The translations under genes were made by a program, and so were the position numbers. Positions 1-10,347 of a stretch of DNA of 19,196 nucleotides are shown here, in pieces. Below the pieces are notes generated by a model. It saw only the letters and a program-made list of their open reading frames with translations. It was not told where the DNA came from and searched no databases. Where the stretch lies: assembly GCA_016256075.1 (NCBI GenBank), contig SDVU01000149.1, forward strand, positions 1 to 19,196. Direction: 5' to 3'. Origin of the DNA: Dictyocoela muelleri (Eukaryota > Microsporidia). The number at the start of each line of letters is the position of its first letter. Within the stretch, counting starts at the first letter, position 1.

Positions 1-3
1 CAG

Positions 4-66
4 CAATTTTTATATATTAATGAATTTTTTTGTGTAGCAAAAAAATTCATTAATATATAAAAATTG
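4..66. repeat. Perfect 29-bp inverted repeat (hairpin)
   Basis: Positions 4-32 and 38-66 are exact reverse complements (29 bp each) around a 5-base spacer (TGTAG). The arms are mostly A/T and capped by CAA/TTG and TTG/CAA. A perfect cruciform this long would not be expected from composition alone. It could be a terminator-like hairpin, the end of a fold-back element lying to the left, or an edge-of-contig inversion artefact; nothing here decides between them. Confidence 0.9.
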
Positions 67-488
67 AAGCTTGTAATATATGAGTAACTTTTTCGGTTTT
101 CCCATGTTAGAATACATATATATACGTATTTTATATCTTCCTAATTAAGAAAATTTTTGTACGGTAAAACCGAGGTAGTACCGAATTTTTTTTATATTTG
201 ATAAAGCTTTATTTATCTTTCAAATTACTATAAAAAATAAAATTACAATAACAATCATATCCTTTAATTTTTATATTTCCACAATTATTATTAATTTAAT
301 TACAAAAAATACAGCCAAAAAATAAAAAAATTTATCGAAAAAATGAATAAAAAACATTTTTAATATCAAATCATTAACAATTAATATCAAAAAAATTTGG
401 GATTTTTTTTCGAGGAAAATACTGAAAAAAAAACCGAAAAAATACCTTTGGCATTTTTCGGGTTGTCCTATAATAATGCAACCTGGTG
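67..488. other. AT-rich stretch with no recognised gene
   Basis: The sequence is dominated by A and T runs. The only open frame of note is on the minus strand (271-570) and would give a Phe/Ile-rich peptide typical of a random AT-rich frame. I see no start signal, domain or repeat family here. Confidence 0.6.
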
Positions 489-600
489 ACTGAAATAATG
501 TAATGAGAAAACTATAATAATGTGACGAGGAGACTAAAATAATCAAAGATGGGACTAAAATATGCACCACAGAGACTATATCAATGATAGAAGCTAAAAT
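489..600 (+). repeat. Decayed tandem repeat, about 22-bp unit
   Basis: Five units and a partial sixth begin with ACTRWAAT or ACTATAT-type starts at 489, 511, 533, 554, 575 and 594, with lengths 22, 22, 21, 21 and 19. Units share an ACTaaAATAATG core followed by a purine-rich end (GAGAAA, GAGGAG, GATGGG, CAGAG). It is non-coding by period and composition. Confidence 0.6.
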
Positions 601-683
601 TTTTTATACGCCTTAAAAATTTAAACTTTTTAATTTAGGGGTTTGTATTTTAAAATTAAATATATATATTATATATTACATGT

Positions 684-1148
684 ATATTACATGCTGACAA
701 CATCCATAGCTGCCAACCTGGAGAGTTGTCTCCTACCATAGTCTTATGACCTTTGGTTCCTGGTGTTCCGATAATACGTCACTTCATAAGCTACCCAGAA
801 GCCCAGCTGTATACGCGATTTTCGTTTTATCAATGACTCGGCATGATACAGGTAATTAGAGGCTTTTTCATGATATTTTATTTAACACTACTTTTTGCCG
901 AGATGCGTCGCTGCACTCATCCTCACACCTAGGATAGCCCCTTCTGCTTCACTATAAAAGATTTGACAAAGTCTTAATCAGCTATACCACTCTGGAACAA
1001 CTGTATATTAATACTATATTTCTATAGTTATTGACCGCTTAATGTCATTCCCTCATTATTTATTAAATAGTGACGTCAGCGGTATTCGAACCACGATACT
1101 TTAATATTACATTCAATAGTGTTAACAACTGAGCTATCTGGCATACTA
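684..1148 (-). repeat. tRNA-derived SINE-like repeat, copy 1
   Basis: On the minus strand the element starts with a tRNA-like head (about 1147 down to 1075). It has an A-box-like segment TAGCTCAGTTGTTAACAC and a B-box-like segment GGTTCGAATACC spaced as in a tRNA gene, which in a SINE would be the internal RNA polymerase III promoter. A roughly 390-bp body unrelated to tRNA follows and ends at a conserved ATATTACATGCTGA (plus strand, 684-697). Most of the body recurs, diverged, at 17574-18898 and in part at 14400-14905, all in the same orientation. No open reading frame is present. The 3' end lies next to a TA-rich tract and no target-site duplication is clear. The tRNA pairing is decayed, so this is not a functional tRNA. 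Confidence 0.75.
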
Positions 1149-1374
1149 AATTTAGAATAGCCAAAAAACCCCGGCAAATATGTATTTTCGTCTTCATCAC
1201 CATTAAATACCCTAGAGTTAGATTTGTAACATTAAAATTATCTGTCGAAACAGGGTATTATAAATTAATCTCTTTATAAAGATTATCTTTTTCCTAATTG
1301 TTCCCAGTAATATCACATCAAATTATTTCTTCAATTTGATTTTATTCCATTAATTCACGAATAGGTGGTCTGAA
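1149..1374. other. AT-rich spacer, nothing recognised
   Basis: This stretch lies between the SINE copy and the integrase relic. I see no coding signal, repeat or RNA structure that I can support. Confidence 0.5.
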
Positions 1375-2060
1375 AATAATCTAAACTGTGTATTAGATGT
1401 AGTAGAATGACGCAAAGTGTTATATGAATAGGTTTCATTTTCTCGAACTTTGAACCACTAGCCAGTAAGTTCTAAAGTTATCAACAAAGAGCCTATCATC
1501 TACTTAATTGTCTGATTTACTCTTTCTACTTGTCCTTGAATCTAAAAACATCTTGCGCGTCCTCTTATATACCGTATTCTAAATTGAGAAAGCATATCAG
1601 ACATTAATTCGTTGCAAAATTCTGTATAATTGTTAGTATGAAGTAACAGTGATGGTTCATTTCCCGAAATAAGAGATCTCAATGCGGGCACAACATAACT
1701 GACAGCCTTAAGTCTTAGAGGAGCTGTAAACATATATTTATAAAACAAATCTATCACCACCAACATCCTTTTATATCCGTTTTTGACCTCTGAATAATAC
1801 CTAAAATCTACTAAATCGGCCAGATTTCTTTCTCTGGGATAAATAGAAACTAGAGCCGAATTACAGGTCTGGTAACCATATTCCTTCTCGACTAACAGAT
1901 TTCACAAGCATTTACAGTTCGCAAGACGTCCTTTCTAAGTACTCCGTTGGCCATTGCCTTAGGCAAAAAAAGAGGCGATCTCTGCCAGCATGACCATTTG
2001 TAACATGTTGAAGATAAATATAATCACTTTTGATTTTGGTTTCTTCAACAGTAAAAAATC
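1375..2060 (-). mobile_element. Fossil integrase of a retrovirus-like element
   Basis: On the minus strand, pieces of translation match a retroviral-type integrase. Upstream is a zinc-binding-domain-like stretch (residues like NGHAGRDRLF) followed by a Cys-x2-Cys-like part. The catalytic core follows, with MLVVIDLFYKYMFTAPL, a later LHTNN..EF segment where families have the second acidic site, and RIRYIRGRAR. The style resembles cellular and element integrases related to KRBA2 and gypsy-type elements. No LTRs, protease or reverse transcriptase are recognisable nearby, so the family is unresolved. It is broken in several places and looks old. Confidence 0.7.
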
Positions 2061-2454
2061 TCAAATATCTATCACCACAGAATCTATATTATAATAAATT
2101 TTATTCTACACTGAAATAAAATCTATTGGTTTTCTTTTTCCAATTTTTTATCTGATCTAAACTTGCAAGTCTAGTTGGTACCGTCCCATCAATGAAAATA
2201 ATTATTTTTCTCTTTTCAGAGTTTTTAAGTTCTATGTAAATCATTTAAGGGTGTTTTCAAAGATTTATTTAAATTATTTTCAACTAATAATAATTTAAAA
2301 ATGTGTAAATTTATTTTCCCTATTTAAATTGACATAATGCCGAAAAATACTCAATAACGCATCAATTTGCTTGCTAATGTTTTTAGCGTAAAGATATGGC
2401 CTATTGCCGACCGGTCTATGACTTTTATTAACAATTTGTAGTATTCATATCCAC
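2061..2454. other. Unassigned AT-rich DNA beside the integrase relic
   Basis: This may be further decayed sequence of the element to its left, but I cannot recognise a domain. No intact gene is present. Confidence 0.4.
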
Positions 2455-3006
2455 TCTCAGTATTTATCGTCAGTATGTACTTCTGGTATGCACTGCATGT
2501 ATACGCTGCTAGTGTGCACTGTCGGTATGCTCTACCAGTATGTTATAACGGTATGCTTTGTCGGTATGCTTTGTCGATATGCACTAGAGTATTCTCTGCT
2601 CTTATGCACTGTCGGTATGCTTTGCCAGTAAATCTACCTGTATGATCTGACGTATTCACTGGCAATATGCACTGGCAAAGTGCACTCTTGGTATGCTATG
2701 ACCGTATGCTTTGCCGTTATACACTGCTAGTATGCACTCGCAGTATGCTCTACCAGCATGGTCTGACGGTAAGCTTTGTTGGTATGCAATAGTAGCTTGC
2801 TTTTGCAGTATGCATGGGCGGTATGCTTTTCGGTATCACTGGTGATTCTCTGAAGGTATTCTATGGCAATCTTTATGGGGGGGGGGGTTATTCTATGGTA
2901 GGATTCTATGTCGGGATTCTATGAAGTTATGCTCTGTCGTAGGTATCGTCCAGCTAGGATAAAATCTAGCGTGGGTAAGCCCTGGCCTGGTATCGTCTGG
3001 CCTGTG
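2455..3006 (+). repeat. Decayed 13-bp minisatellite, about 40 units
   Basis: A 13-base unit close to GTATGCTTTGYCG (variants GTATGCACTGCTA, GTATGCTCTACCA) repeats head to tail. Successive phase-preserving units include GTATGCTTTGCCG, TTATACACTGCTA, GTATGCACTCGCA, GTATGCTCTACCA, GCATGGTCTGACG and GTAAGCTTTGTTG. Most units are 13 bases, some 11-12, and the last few drift to about 15 (GGTATCGTCTGGCCTG-like). A run of ten or so G near 2877-2888 interrupts it. The tract is clearly richer in G+C than its surroundings. The period is not a multiple of three and no long frame crosses it, so it is not coding. Confidence 0.85.
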
Positions 3007-3218
3007 ACATTAATTGATAAATTTTTAAACCTATTTTTTCGTAATAACAGTTTTTTTTAAAAAAAAATTAATTAAAATCTTGACTATATAATTTATGATA
3101 TTTATAATAAATCATAAATATACTATAATTTATAAAATTTAAAATTTAAGTTAGCAATAAAAATTTTCATATTTAATTATTATATTTTATATTTAAATAT
3201 ATTATATAAATTAAATAT
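3007..3218. other. Very AT-rich spacer
   Basis: The sequence is almost entirely A/T with TTTAAA and ATATTTA motifs. I see no gene or repeat family. Confidence 0.5.
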
Positions 3219-3290
3219 GGTGTTGTGACTCAGTGGTAATCGAGAAATTGATTACTAATATGTAGTGGTTCAACTCCCATTGTCAATAGA
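3219..3290 (+). repeat. tRNA-like remnant (pseudo-tRNA or SINE head)
   Basis: On the plus strand an A-box-like GACTCAGTGGTAATCGAG and a B-box-like GGTTCAACTCC sit at tRNA-gene spacing. The D-arm can pair (CTC/GAG). The anticodon and TPsiC stems pair poorly and the acceptor ends do not match, so it is not a functional tRNA gene. An A-rich tail follows before the Tigger terminus at 3341. It may be a different SINE family from the other three copies, or a lone pseudo-tRNA. Confidence 0.5.
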
Positions 3291-3340
3291 TATTTCATTA
3301 AATAAAAATAACAAAATCATTATATAAAAAATAACATATA

Positions 3341-5216
3341 CAGTCAACCCTCCATTAAACCGCACCTTTGGGGATTTATAAAAAGCGCGCTAAAAAGGAG
3401 GGTGCGGTAAAAAAAGAGTTTTTTTTATATTTTTTTATTTAAATAGTATAAAAGATCCTTTTTTTATACTTTTCATTTTCTCATCATTAAAAATTTTTCA
3501 AGATTTTTTATTGATTCATAAATACTAGGATCTATCTTTGAGTTGAAACAGTGCTCCTTTACGCTTTAAAATGATAAAATCGGATCTTCAAAACCTATAT
3601 TTTGATTATTATTCTGATCTTAAATAATTTCAGGATAATCTTCATCTACCTTAATAGAACTCCCCAATGATTTTTTATCTTCAAACATAATTTCTTCTTT
3701 GAAATTATCTTGTAGATTATTATTATCGTAATTCTCTATAAAATTGGGATCTAAGAGCAGATACTCTTCTTCACTAACCACATTGTCAGAAAAAGACAAT
3801 TATTAATTCCAGAAAAATGCTCAATCTTTATATCATCTTTCAAATTATCATAATTTTTGGATTCATTATCAATTTTAAACACCTTTTCATCAATTTTTTA
3901 TTGTTTCTCTAGAGACATTCTCTCAAGCGTATATTGAATGAATGATTGCGTCATTTAATGTTATTTATTTATATATTTTTTCAACAGAAACGTTTTCAAT
4001 GATCTTACCTACAATTAAAGACAATTGATGAGCATAAAACTTTGCCTTGAAGCTTCTTATGATACCAGCATCAAAAGGTTGGAGCTTCGAAGAGGTATTT
4101 TTTTGGTATAAGAATCAGTTCAATGTTTGTAACATATATTTTTATCTCGTGAGAAGGGTAATTATCAAGAATAAGAAAAATCTTTTTCTTTTTATTTTTA
4201 AATTTTGAATTTAGATCGTGAAGCCAGTGATTAAATTCTTCTGTCCGAACCCACACAGATTTATTATGCATGTAATCTCAAAAGAAATCTTTATTTAAGT
4301 TTTTGAATGCTCTTAGATTTTTTGTTTTTCCTATAATTAAAGGTTTGAGCTTCAATGTTCCGGCCATATTACATGCTAGAATGACCATTATTCTTTAATT
4401 ATGTTTTTTTATTTCGTTTCTGGCTCGTAAAACAGACTCTTTGAAGGCGCAAGCTTGTAAAACAATCTATAATCGCAAATAAATAGATTTTTTTCACCGT
4501 AATTCTATTTTGTCCATATTGACGTTGTGAATTCTGAAAAATTTCCATATTAACTTCAAAACTCTCACCTAGACACTGCCCTCGAAGCGATACTGTGTCT
4601 CTTCTTAAATTTGTAAAGCCATCCGTTTTATGCTTTAAAGTCATTTTTGAACTTAAGACTGAATCCTTTCTCTCTCCATCTATTATTTTTGCTATACTTA
4701 AACTCTTCGGCTTTAAAATTTTATAAGTAATAAAACCGCCTTGTATTTCTACTATTTCTACCCAATATTTTAGCCTTCTATCCATCTCAATCTTTTTTAA
4801 ATTTCTAGGAATATAATTTAGAATTTCATTTTTTAAATAAGCATCATTAATAGATTCTCCTTGATCGCAAAAATCTTTTATGGAAAGCCTATCTATCTTT
4901 TTATTAAATTTATACAAAAATATTTCTGCGATTCGTGTATTAGCAAGATCCCTGTTTTCTTTTTTTTATTCTATTATCTCAAATTTTTCTTTTAAAGATA
5001 ATCTATGAACTGTTTTTTTATTCTTTTGTTTCATTTTTTGGGAGGGGGGGGATAAATTTTTTATTTAGAAAAGATTGCGTTTAAAAGGAGGTATGCAGGA
5101 TAAATAGGCAATATGTTAATTTTAATTAAATTTTTTGAATTTATTACAACGAGCGCGTCATAAAGTAGAGCGCGGCATAAGGAGGGGCAACATTAAAGGG
5201 TGGAGGGGGGGTTATA
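3341..5216 (-). mobile_element. pogo/Tigger-type DNA transposon, copy 1
   Basis: The left end follows a TA dinucleotide (3339-3340) and begins CAGTCAACCCTCC, as is typical of pogo/Tigger elements. The right end, near 5215, reads inward as AACCCCCCCTCCACCC, a diverged counterpart, with TATA beyond. Both subterminal regions carry GC-containing blocks (CCGCACC...GGTGCGG near 3360-3410; GCGCG-type blocks near 5152-5175) unlike the AT-rich interior. The transposase gene lies on the minus strand and is broken. About 1.9 kb is the usual size for this group. The ends are diverged, so the right boundary is good only to a few bases. Confidence 0.8.
3950..5034 (-). pseudogene. Broken pogo/Tigger transposase (CENP-B/DDE type)
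   Basis: The likely start is the ATG at 5034, six bases after a run of C (CCCCCCCCTCCC on the minus strand). The N-terminus reads MKQKNKKTVHRLSLKEKFEI, a CENP-B/psq-type helix-turn-helix, and is cut by TAA at 4966-4968. The frame continues through 4917-4399 with a second DNA-binding helix region (RRLKYWVEIVEIQGG...). The DDE domain is split between frames around 4400-4460. It then shows LKLKPLIIGKTKN, a stop near 4275, VRTEEFNHWLHDL and FLILDN, with the second catalytic Asp near 4165. C-terminal sequence beyond about 3960 is stop-ridden. The transposase would bind the terminal repeats and cut and paste at TA; this copy cannot be functional. Confidence 0.8.
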
Positions 5217-5289
5217 TAAGTTTAAATATTAAAATGCTCGGTTTTAGGGCAGGTCGCGCACTGCGCGCGCGACATAACATGAAAATTTA

Positions 5290-5550
5290 TTATTAAAAAA
5301 GTATGTGGGTGCCGATCTGGAGTGGGATATGATCTGGCGTTCGACAATAGTGTGTTAAAGTTATATCTATTTACACTCTCATATGAGCATAGTAGTATTT
5401 GATTTAAAATTCGGAAATTTCTTATTGAAAAGTATTTGGGTGCCGATATGGACTAGGATATGATCTGGCATTCGACATAGTGTGTTAAAGTTTTATCTAT
5501 CCACATTATCATATGAGCATAGTAGTATTTGATTCCTTATTCGGAAATTT
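5290..5550 (+). repeat. 131-bp tandem duplication
   Basis: Two head-to-tail units (about 5290-5420 and 5421-5550) share GTGGGTGCCGATCTGG-type starts, CATATGAGCATAGTAGTATT and end TTCGGAAATTT. They differ at roughly a dozen positions, so the duplication is not recent. It is internal to the MITE-like element. Confidence 0.9.
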
Positions 5551-5631
5551 CATGCACATCAATAATTATATAATTAGTGTATTTCTTTTCGTAAATATTT
5601 TTTTAACATGAGACTTACAGGGTCATGAATT

Positions 5632-5730
5632 AATATATACAAAAATTTCAATAATTATACAAAAATTTCCAATAATATATACAAAAATTTTCAATAGTGT
5701 ATATATATATGTATACAAAATTTTCGGAAT
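5632..5730 (+). repeat. Short tandem repeat, about 21-bp unit
   Basis: Three to four units of the form TATACAAAAATTTCAATAAT occur in a row; the last one is stretched by a TATATA run. It is non-coding and lies inside the MITE-like element. Confidence 0.7.
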
Positions 5731-6060
5731 AAATGCAAAAATTAAGGTATAGAATATTGGAACTACAACGGGTATGTTACTGAAAACTGGAGCTTAAAAG
5801 GTATAAAAAAAGAAAATATAGAAAATTCTTATAATTAGATGTTTTTATATATTTTAATATATTATGTCGCGCACAGCGTGTGACATGCTCCCGGGGTGCG
5901 ACATTTTAAAAAAAATAGGAAATGACCTTTGGGGTGGGTCACTCTGATAAGTGTAACATTATATATATTATTATGTAACACTTAATAAAAGGACTCATGA
6001 TATAAAAAATAAACCATAAAATTGTAATTTTTTATTTACGGATCAATTTTAAAAAAATAT

Positions 6061-6300
6061 TGTGAGATTTACCTCAAACCATGGAAATTTTGATCAATTT
6101 CCTACATTTCATAATTTACAACTTGACAGATCTTAAATTGATCAAAAAATATAAAAGAAAGTTGCGAAAATATCCCTATGCATGCCAAGGGAACGAACAC
6201 CTCTTTTATATCGCATCTAAGAAACTAAATAAAGCTTTATTTAATGAATCAGTCTACTCGTTTTATTGTAAACATCGTCGAATTCCTTGGGAACACGACA
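6061..6300 (+). repeat. 5' LTR of the Ty3/gypsy fossil
   Basis: About 240 bp, beginning TGTGAGATTTAC and ending near ACACGACA. It aligns along its whole length with 11107-11345, with substitutions and small length differences. AATAT at 6056-6060 immediately precedes it. Confidence 0.9.
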
Positions 6301-9250
6301 TCGTGAGCTCATGGGAAAAACTCGAGGAAGAAAACTTTAGCGAAAGTATGGAGAGTCGTGATTTCAGACGCAATAGAGACATACGGGCAGCTACATTTAA
6401 TTTATAACGGCTAATACGGGATTAAGACTACAGCATAAGATAACCCGACTTTCCAACTAATATGAACAAGACATTTTGAAATGAGTGAATAAGTTTAGAG
6501 AAATAGTCCGAGTATGTAAGTGGACTGAAGATGCACGCTTGGAAGTCTTGGCACAGGTGATAAGCTACGAACTACAGCTAAGGATAGGAATTTCCGACTT
6601 TTCAGAACATATGCTTTCCGCGTTACTTAATATTAAATATAATCCTACCAAATCTCACCATTATTACCAAAAACTAACAAACACATGTCAGCGAAACTTT
6701 TTAAGAATTAAGAGCTATGCAAAAAAGATTTCAGAAATTTGACCAAAATTAGGCATGTGTAATGGATGAACGGAATTATTTATTAATGAAAAGATAGAGA
6801 AAGCCTTCTTTGTAAATTTAGAAAATTGCGTAAAAATGGAGATGACAAAACTTGGGAAAAGGAACCTAATTGAAATATATATTACGATAGAAAACATTGA
6901 AAACATGATTATTGAAGAGATGTACTCAAAAAATCAAAGATAGACTCAAACGATAGCCATCGTAGATAAAATTTACAACCCGACATATTTGAAGCAAGAA
7001 ATAATAAAAAAAACAAAAAAATACTGTGACTATCATCAATCAACTTCACATTTAATGAACTGTGTCGTAAAAGCCGTTTTAATAACAAAGAAAAAGAAAC
7101 GAGCACAAAGAATTTTGTGATCTGTGAACCGGAGATTAAGACAAAGACCATCAAAGTAAACAAAGATGTAGATAACGCCAATCACAGTGCGCTTATTGAT
7201 ACAAGAGCGACGTATAATTTTATACACGATACAATTTCTCAGAGAATAAATGTTCCGTTCAATCCACTAGCAAAACCAATTATAGTAGAGACGACTTCGA
7301 GAGAACGTATTACATGTGATAAAACGAAAATAATTAGTTTAAAAAGGAAGGGGATACTAGCATAACATACAAAACCTCTTTTCATATATTGAACAATAAT
7401 ATTTCAAAAATTATTTTAGGAATACAGTTCCTACTTGCGAAAAAAGCAATCAAAACTTAAAAGATCAGTTCACACACTTTATAATAAGGAATATGGGATC
7501 GAGGTAAGAAACATGCATACTGATAGTAATGAACAAATGTTATCGGAAAAAATCAAAATTTTTCTCACTAGAAAACATAAACAATGAAATTCAAGCTATG
7601 ATTGTTATAATGAAAAAGAGAAACCCTGAACTTGGAATCATAAGAAATGTAGAACATAAAATCAAACTTAACAGTGAATTTAAACCAAAATTTAATGAAT
7701 ATCCAGTCCAAATCCATATTTAGAAGGATGTTAAAAATCACCTGGAGGAACTTATAAAATTAAAAAAATCGAGAAAAAAGGGAGTCCATGCTGCCTCTCC
7801 GCCGTTCCGATTAAAAAGAAAAACAATAAAATTCGTCTAGTTATTGATTATAGGGGATTAAATAGAATCACGGAACCCGAAGATATAACCTTCCCAAAAA
7901 TTTCTAAAATTCTTCAGTAACTCAACGGAATAAGGTATTCTAGAACATTGATTTAAACAGCGGCTACTAACAGATTAAAATGGATGAAAAATATATATTC
8001 AAAACAGCCTTTAGAATTTGTGGGGATAGTTAAGTTTTTAAAAGAATGCCGTTCGGGCTATCGAACGCTAAGGACATTTACCCGGGCGATAAAAAACATT
8101 TTAGGTGATACCTCGCATGTAAAAGTCTATATGAACGATATATTAGTCCATTTCAAAGATCAAGAAAAACACTAAAAACATCTTGAACAAGTTTTAAATT
8201 GTTTAATATTTCATGGTGCATCTATAAATTTTAAAAAATCCGAATTTAACAAAAAAGAAATTTCGTTCCACGGCCATATAATAAATGAAACTGGGGTGAT
8301 ATCGGATATAAACACATTTAATAAGAAAAATCTAAAATTACCAAACAAGTAAAAGGAGCGGCAGAAACTCTTAGGATTTTTGACTTGGTTCAGACCATTC
8401 ATTAAGAACTTCGCATCATTAACCTCGCCTTTATATAAAAAAATACATAATAAAGGAGTGTTGGAATGGTCGATTGAATAAAAAAAGATGTTTGAAAAAT
8501 TTCTCGAACTAGTGAAAGATAATAAGACGTTAAATCACATTGACTTAAATAAGATATTATCGCTGGAAGTGGATGCTTCGGAAACTGGAATGGGAGTAGT
8601 GTTATTTCAAGATAAAAACACAATTGGATTTTACAGCACTATTTTCAAGGGTTCGGAATTGAACTATACTCTATCTGAAAAAGAACTGTTAGCAATTTTG
8701 AAAACGTTGTTCTATTTTCGACAAATTGTCTTGGGTTCTAAGGTATTTGTTAAACAGATCATTTAAACAACCTATATGATTGAGAGTTATACAGTCGAAA
8801 ACAGCGTTGATAATGCTACTGCAGGAGTACGATTTGGAAATCGAATACATAAAGGGAGAAAGAAACAACTCGGCAGACATATTATCTCGATTAACCAAAA
8901 ATTACAAGAAATCTTCAATTTAAACTTTAATTGACACGAATACAAATTGTGAAAATAAAAAACAAATTTATCGATTTCTGAAATATATCCGTTTGAAGGG
9001 ATTCCAAGATGAGAATAACAAACATAAAATGTACATGGATATACTGGGACTTCCACAAATATTTAATGCATCCCGGATATAGCATTCTAAAAGATACCAT
9101 AGCGATGTGGATGGATATCAGCGATATCAAGAAAAAAAAATTTAACATATGCGATAACTGTCAAGATTGTCAGAAAGAATAAAGTACATATTGCAAAATT
9201 GGTAAAAATTAGAGCTATCGAAAGAATTCCTGATTTATTTGAAGAAGTTT

Positions 9251-10347
9251 TGGATCTGGTAAATACGATTCCCCCGGGGGAATCTAATTGACCAGATCAT
9301 TTTTTTATAATAAAGGGGAAAAATGGGGAGAAATGGTTAAAAGTATTAAAAAGAATAAATAATGTTATTAGAAGTACTTTAAATTTTTATTAAATTAAAT
9401 ATGGCCTTGTGAATTCTTTTTCTATTATTAAAGAAAAAACACACCTCTTTTAAAAAAATTGCCCGCTTTTCAGTTGCTACACCCATACTCTTTTTTTTCA
9501 GCCTTAATATAATTGTTGAAACTCTTTACTGCTTGTGTGTGTACCCTAGTTGTTCTATCAACGAAATTTTACTTATGACACACTGTGCCATGAGTAAATC
9601 TATGATCTGAAAGATTTCTATAAGATCGATGCTAATTGTGTGTATTGAACTTCCCGATATAACGTTTGAACATATTATTTGCAATATTGTGTTTTGTTTT
9701 TTATCGGGGATAATTGTCGCAGAAGCTCTAGTAGTCGAACCATCCCACTCCACAATACATAGAGCATCTGATCTATTAGTTGTTGACTTTCCACGATGAG
9801 ACTTGCACTTAAAGTTTAGCATTGTCTCATCAACTTGGACAATTTTATTTTTTCCATCAAGCTTATCGTTTTAAAAATCATTTGCAGGAATTTAATGAAT
9901 TAACTTATTGATTATTAAAGTACCACTGGCTTCTATACATATAGTGATTCATTGATGCTGTATCTTGATTGCCAGGAAGAATACTGTAAGATGATTCTCA
10001 TTATTTTCTTTATATCAATTCTCAGCTTCTCAAAGAAAGTCCCGAACCTCAAAGAAATATAAGATTTAAATGATATGCAACGTCTATTATTGCACTTCCA
10101 AGCGTATCCGTTGATGTTCTTCTTGTATTTGTTGATATTCATGAAGTTATTGCAGGATAAACATATTTTTTCTGAAAGTATGACACCTAGGTCCATCATT
10201 AAATCAATGAGCTCTAGTGCGTTACAATTAAAAATTTTTTGAATTAAACCATCAATCGCCATGTTTTCAATGAGGGTTGTAATATGATTTTTTTTTGGGG
10301 GGAATCTAATTTACTAGGGTTCTTTGGGGGAATCTAATTTACCAGAT
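9251..10347 (-). mobile_element. Merlin (IS1016/ISXO2-like) DNA transposon A, inside the LTR fossil
   Basis: Ends share ATCTGGTAAAT..GATTCCCCC. The left end (9254-9297) is a near-perfect palindrome of two facing copies of this motif with no spacer. The right end has two copies in tandem (10297-10317 and 10326-10347). Flanks AGAAGTTT (9243-9250) and AGTAGTTT (10348-10355) match at 7 of 8 bases, fitting Merlin's 8-9 bp target duplication. The transposase lies on the minus strand. The host element's integrase region lies on both sides, so this insertion is younger than that retrotransposon. It is about 1.1 kb. Confidence 0.85.
9490..10262 (-). pseudogene. Broken Merlin/ISXO2-like transposase A
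   Basis: The N-terminal part (ATG at 10262, 109 codons) has a zinc ribbon with Cys34-x2-Cys37 and Cys57-x4-Cys62, then RFGTFFEKLR as in ISXO2-like proteins. The catalytic part begins just upstream of 9822 with VDETMLN (first Asp) and continues with KSHRGKSTTNR. Where the family has HTDE, this copy reads HTIS, so the second catalytic Asp is not seen. Near the end, in a shifted frame, the expected VESF reads VKSF, replacing the catalytic Glu by Lys. The halves are also separated by about 110 bases with stops. It is inactive on these grounds. Confidence 0.85.

Larger units (their letters stand above)
5232..5908. mobile_element. MITE-like element with GC-rich hairpin ends
   Basis: The left block at 5253-5280 (GTCGCGCACTGCGCGCGCGA then CATAACAT) and the reverse complement of 5859-5884 (GTCACACGCTGTGCGCGACA then TAATAT) align with few differences, forming inverted terminal repeats. 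Each block is itself a hairpin (GTCGCGC...GCGCGAC). Weaker similarity extends outward to AAAATG at about 5232 and CATTTT at about 5908. No transposase is encoded; the interior holds a 131-bp tandem duplication and a short repeat. These are the only CpG-dense islands in a long AT-rich stretch. The superfamily is unknown and no target-site duplication is certain. Confidence 0.6.

Noticed and set aside
271-570. Minus-strand open frame of 99 codons
   Set aside because: Phe/Ile-rich composition expected of random AT-rich DNA, no C-run start signal, and it overlaps the decayed tandem repeat.
489-600. Possible CRISPR-like array
   Set aside because: Units are imperfect and directly adjacent with no unique spacers, and the context is eukaryotic.
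3219-3290. Functional tRNA gene
   Set aside because: Acceptor ends do not pair and the anticodon and TPsiC stems are weak.
8211-9148. Several minus-strand frames across the retroelement
   Set aside because: They lie antisense to recognisable RNase H and integrase regions of the LTR fossil and have no domains of their own.
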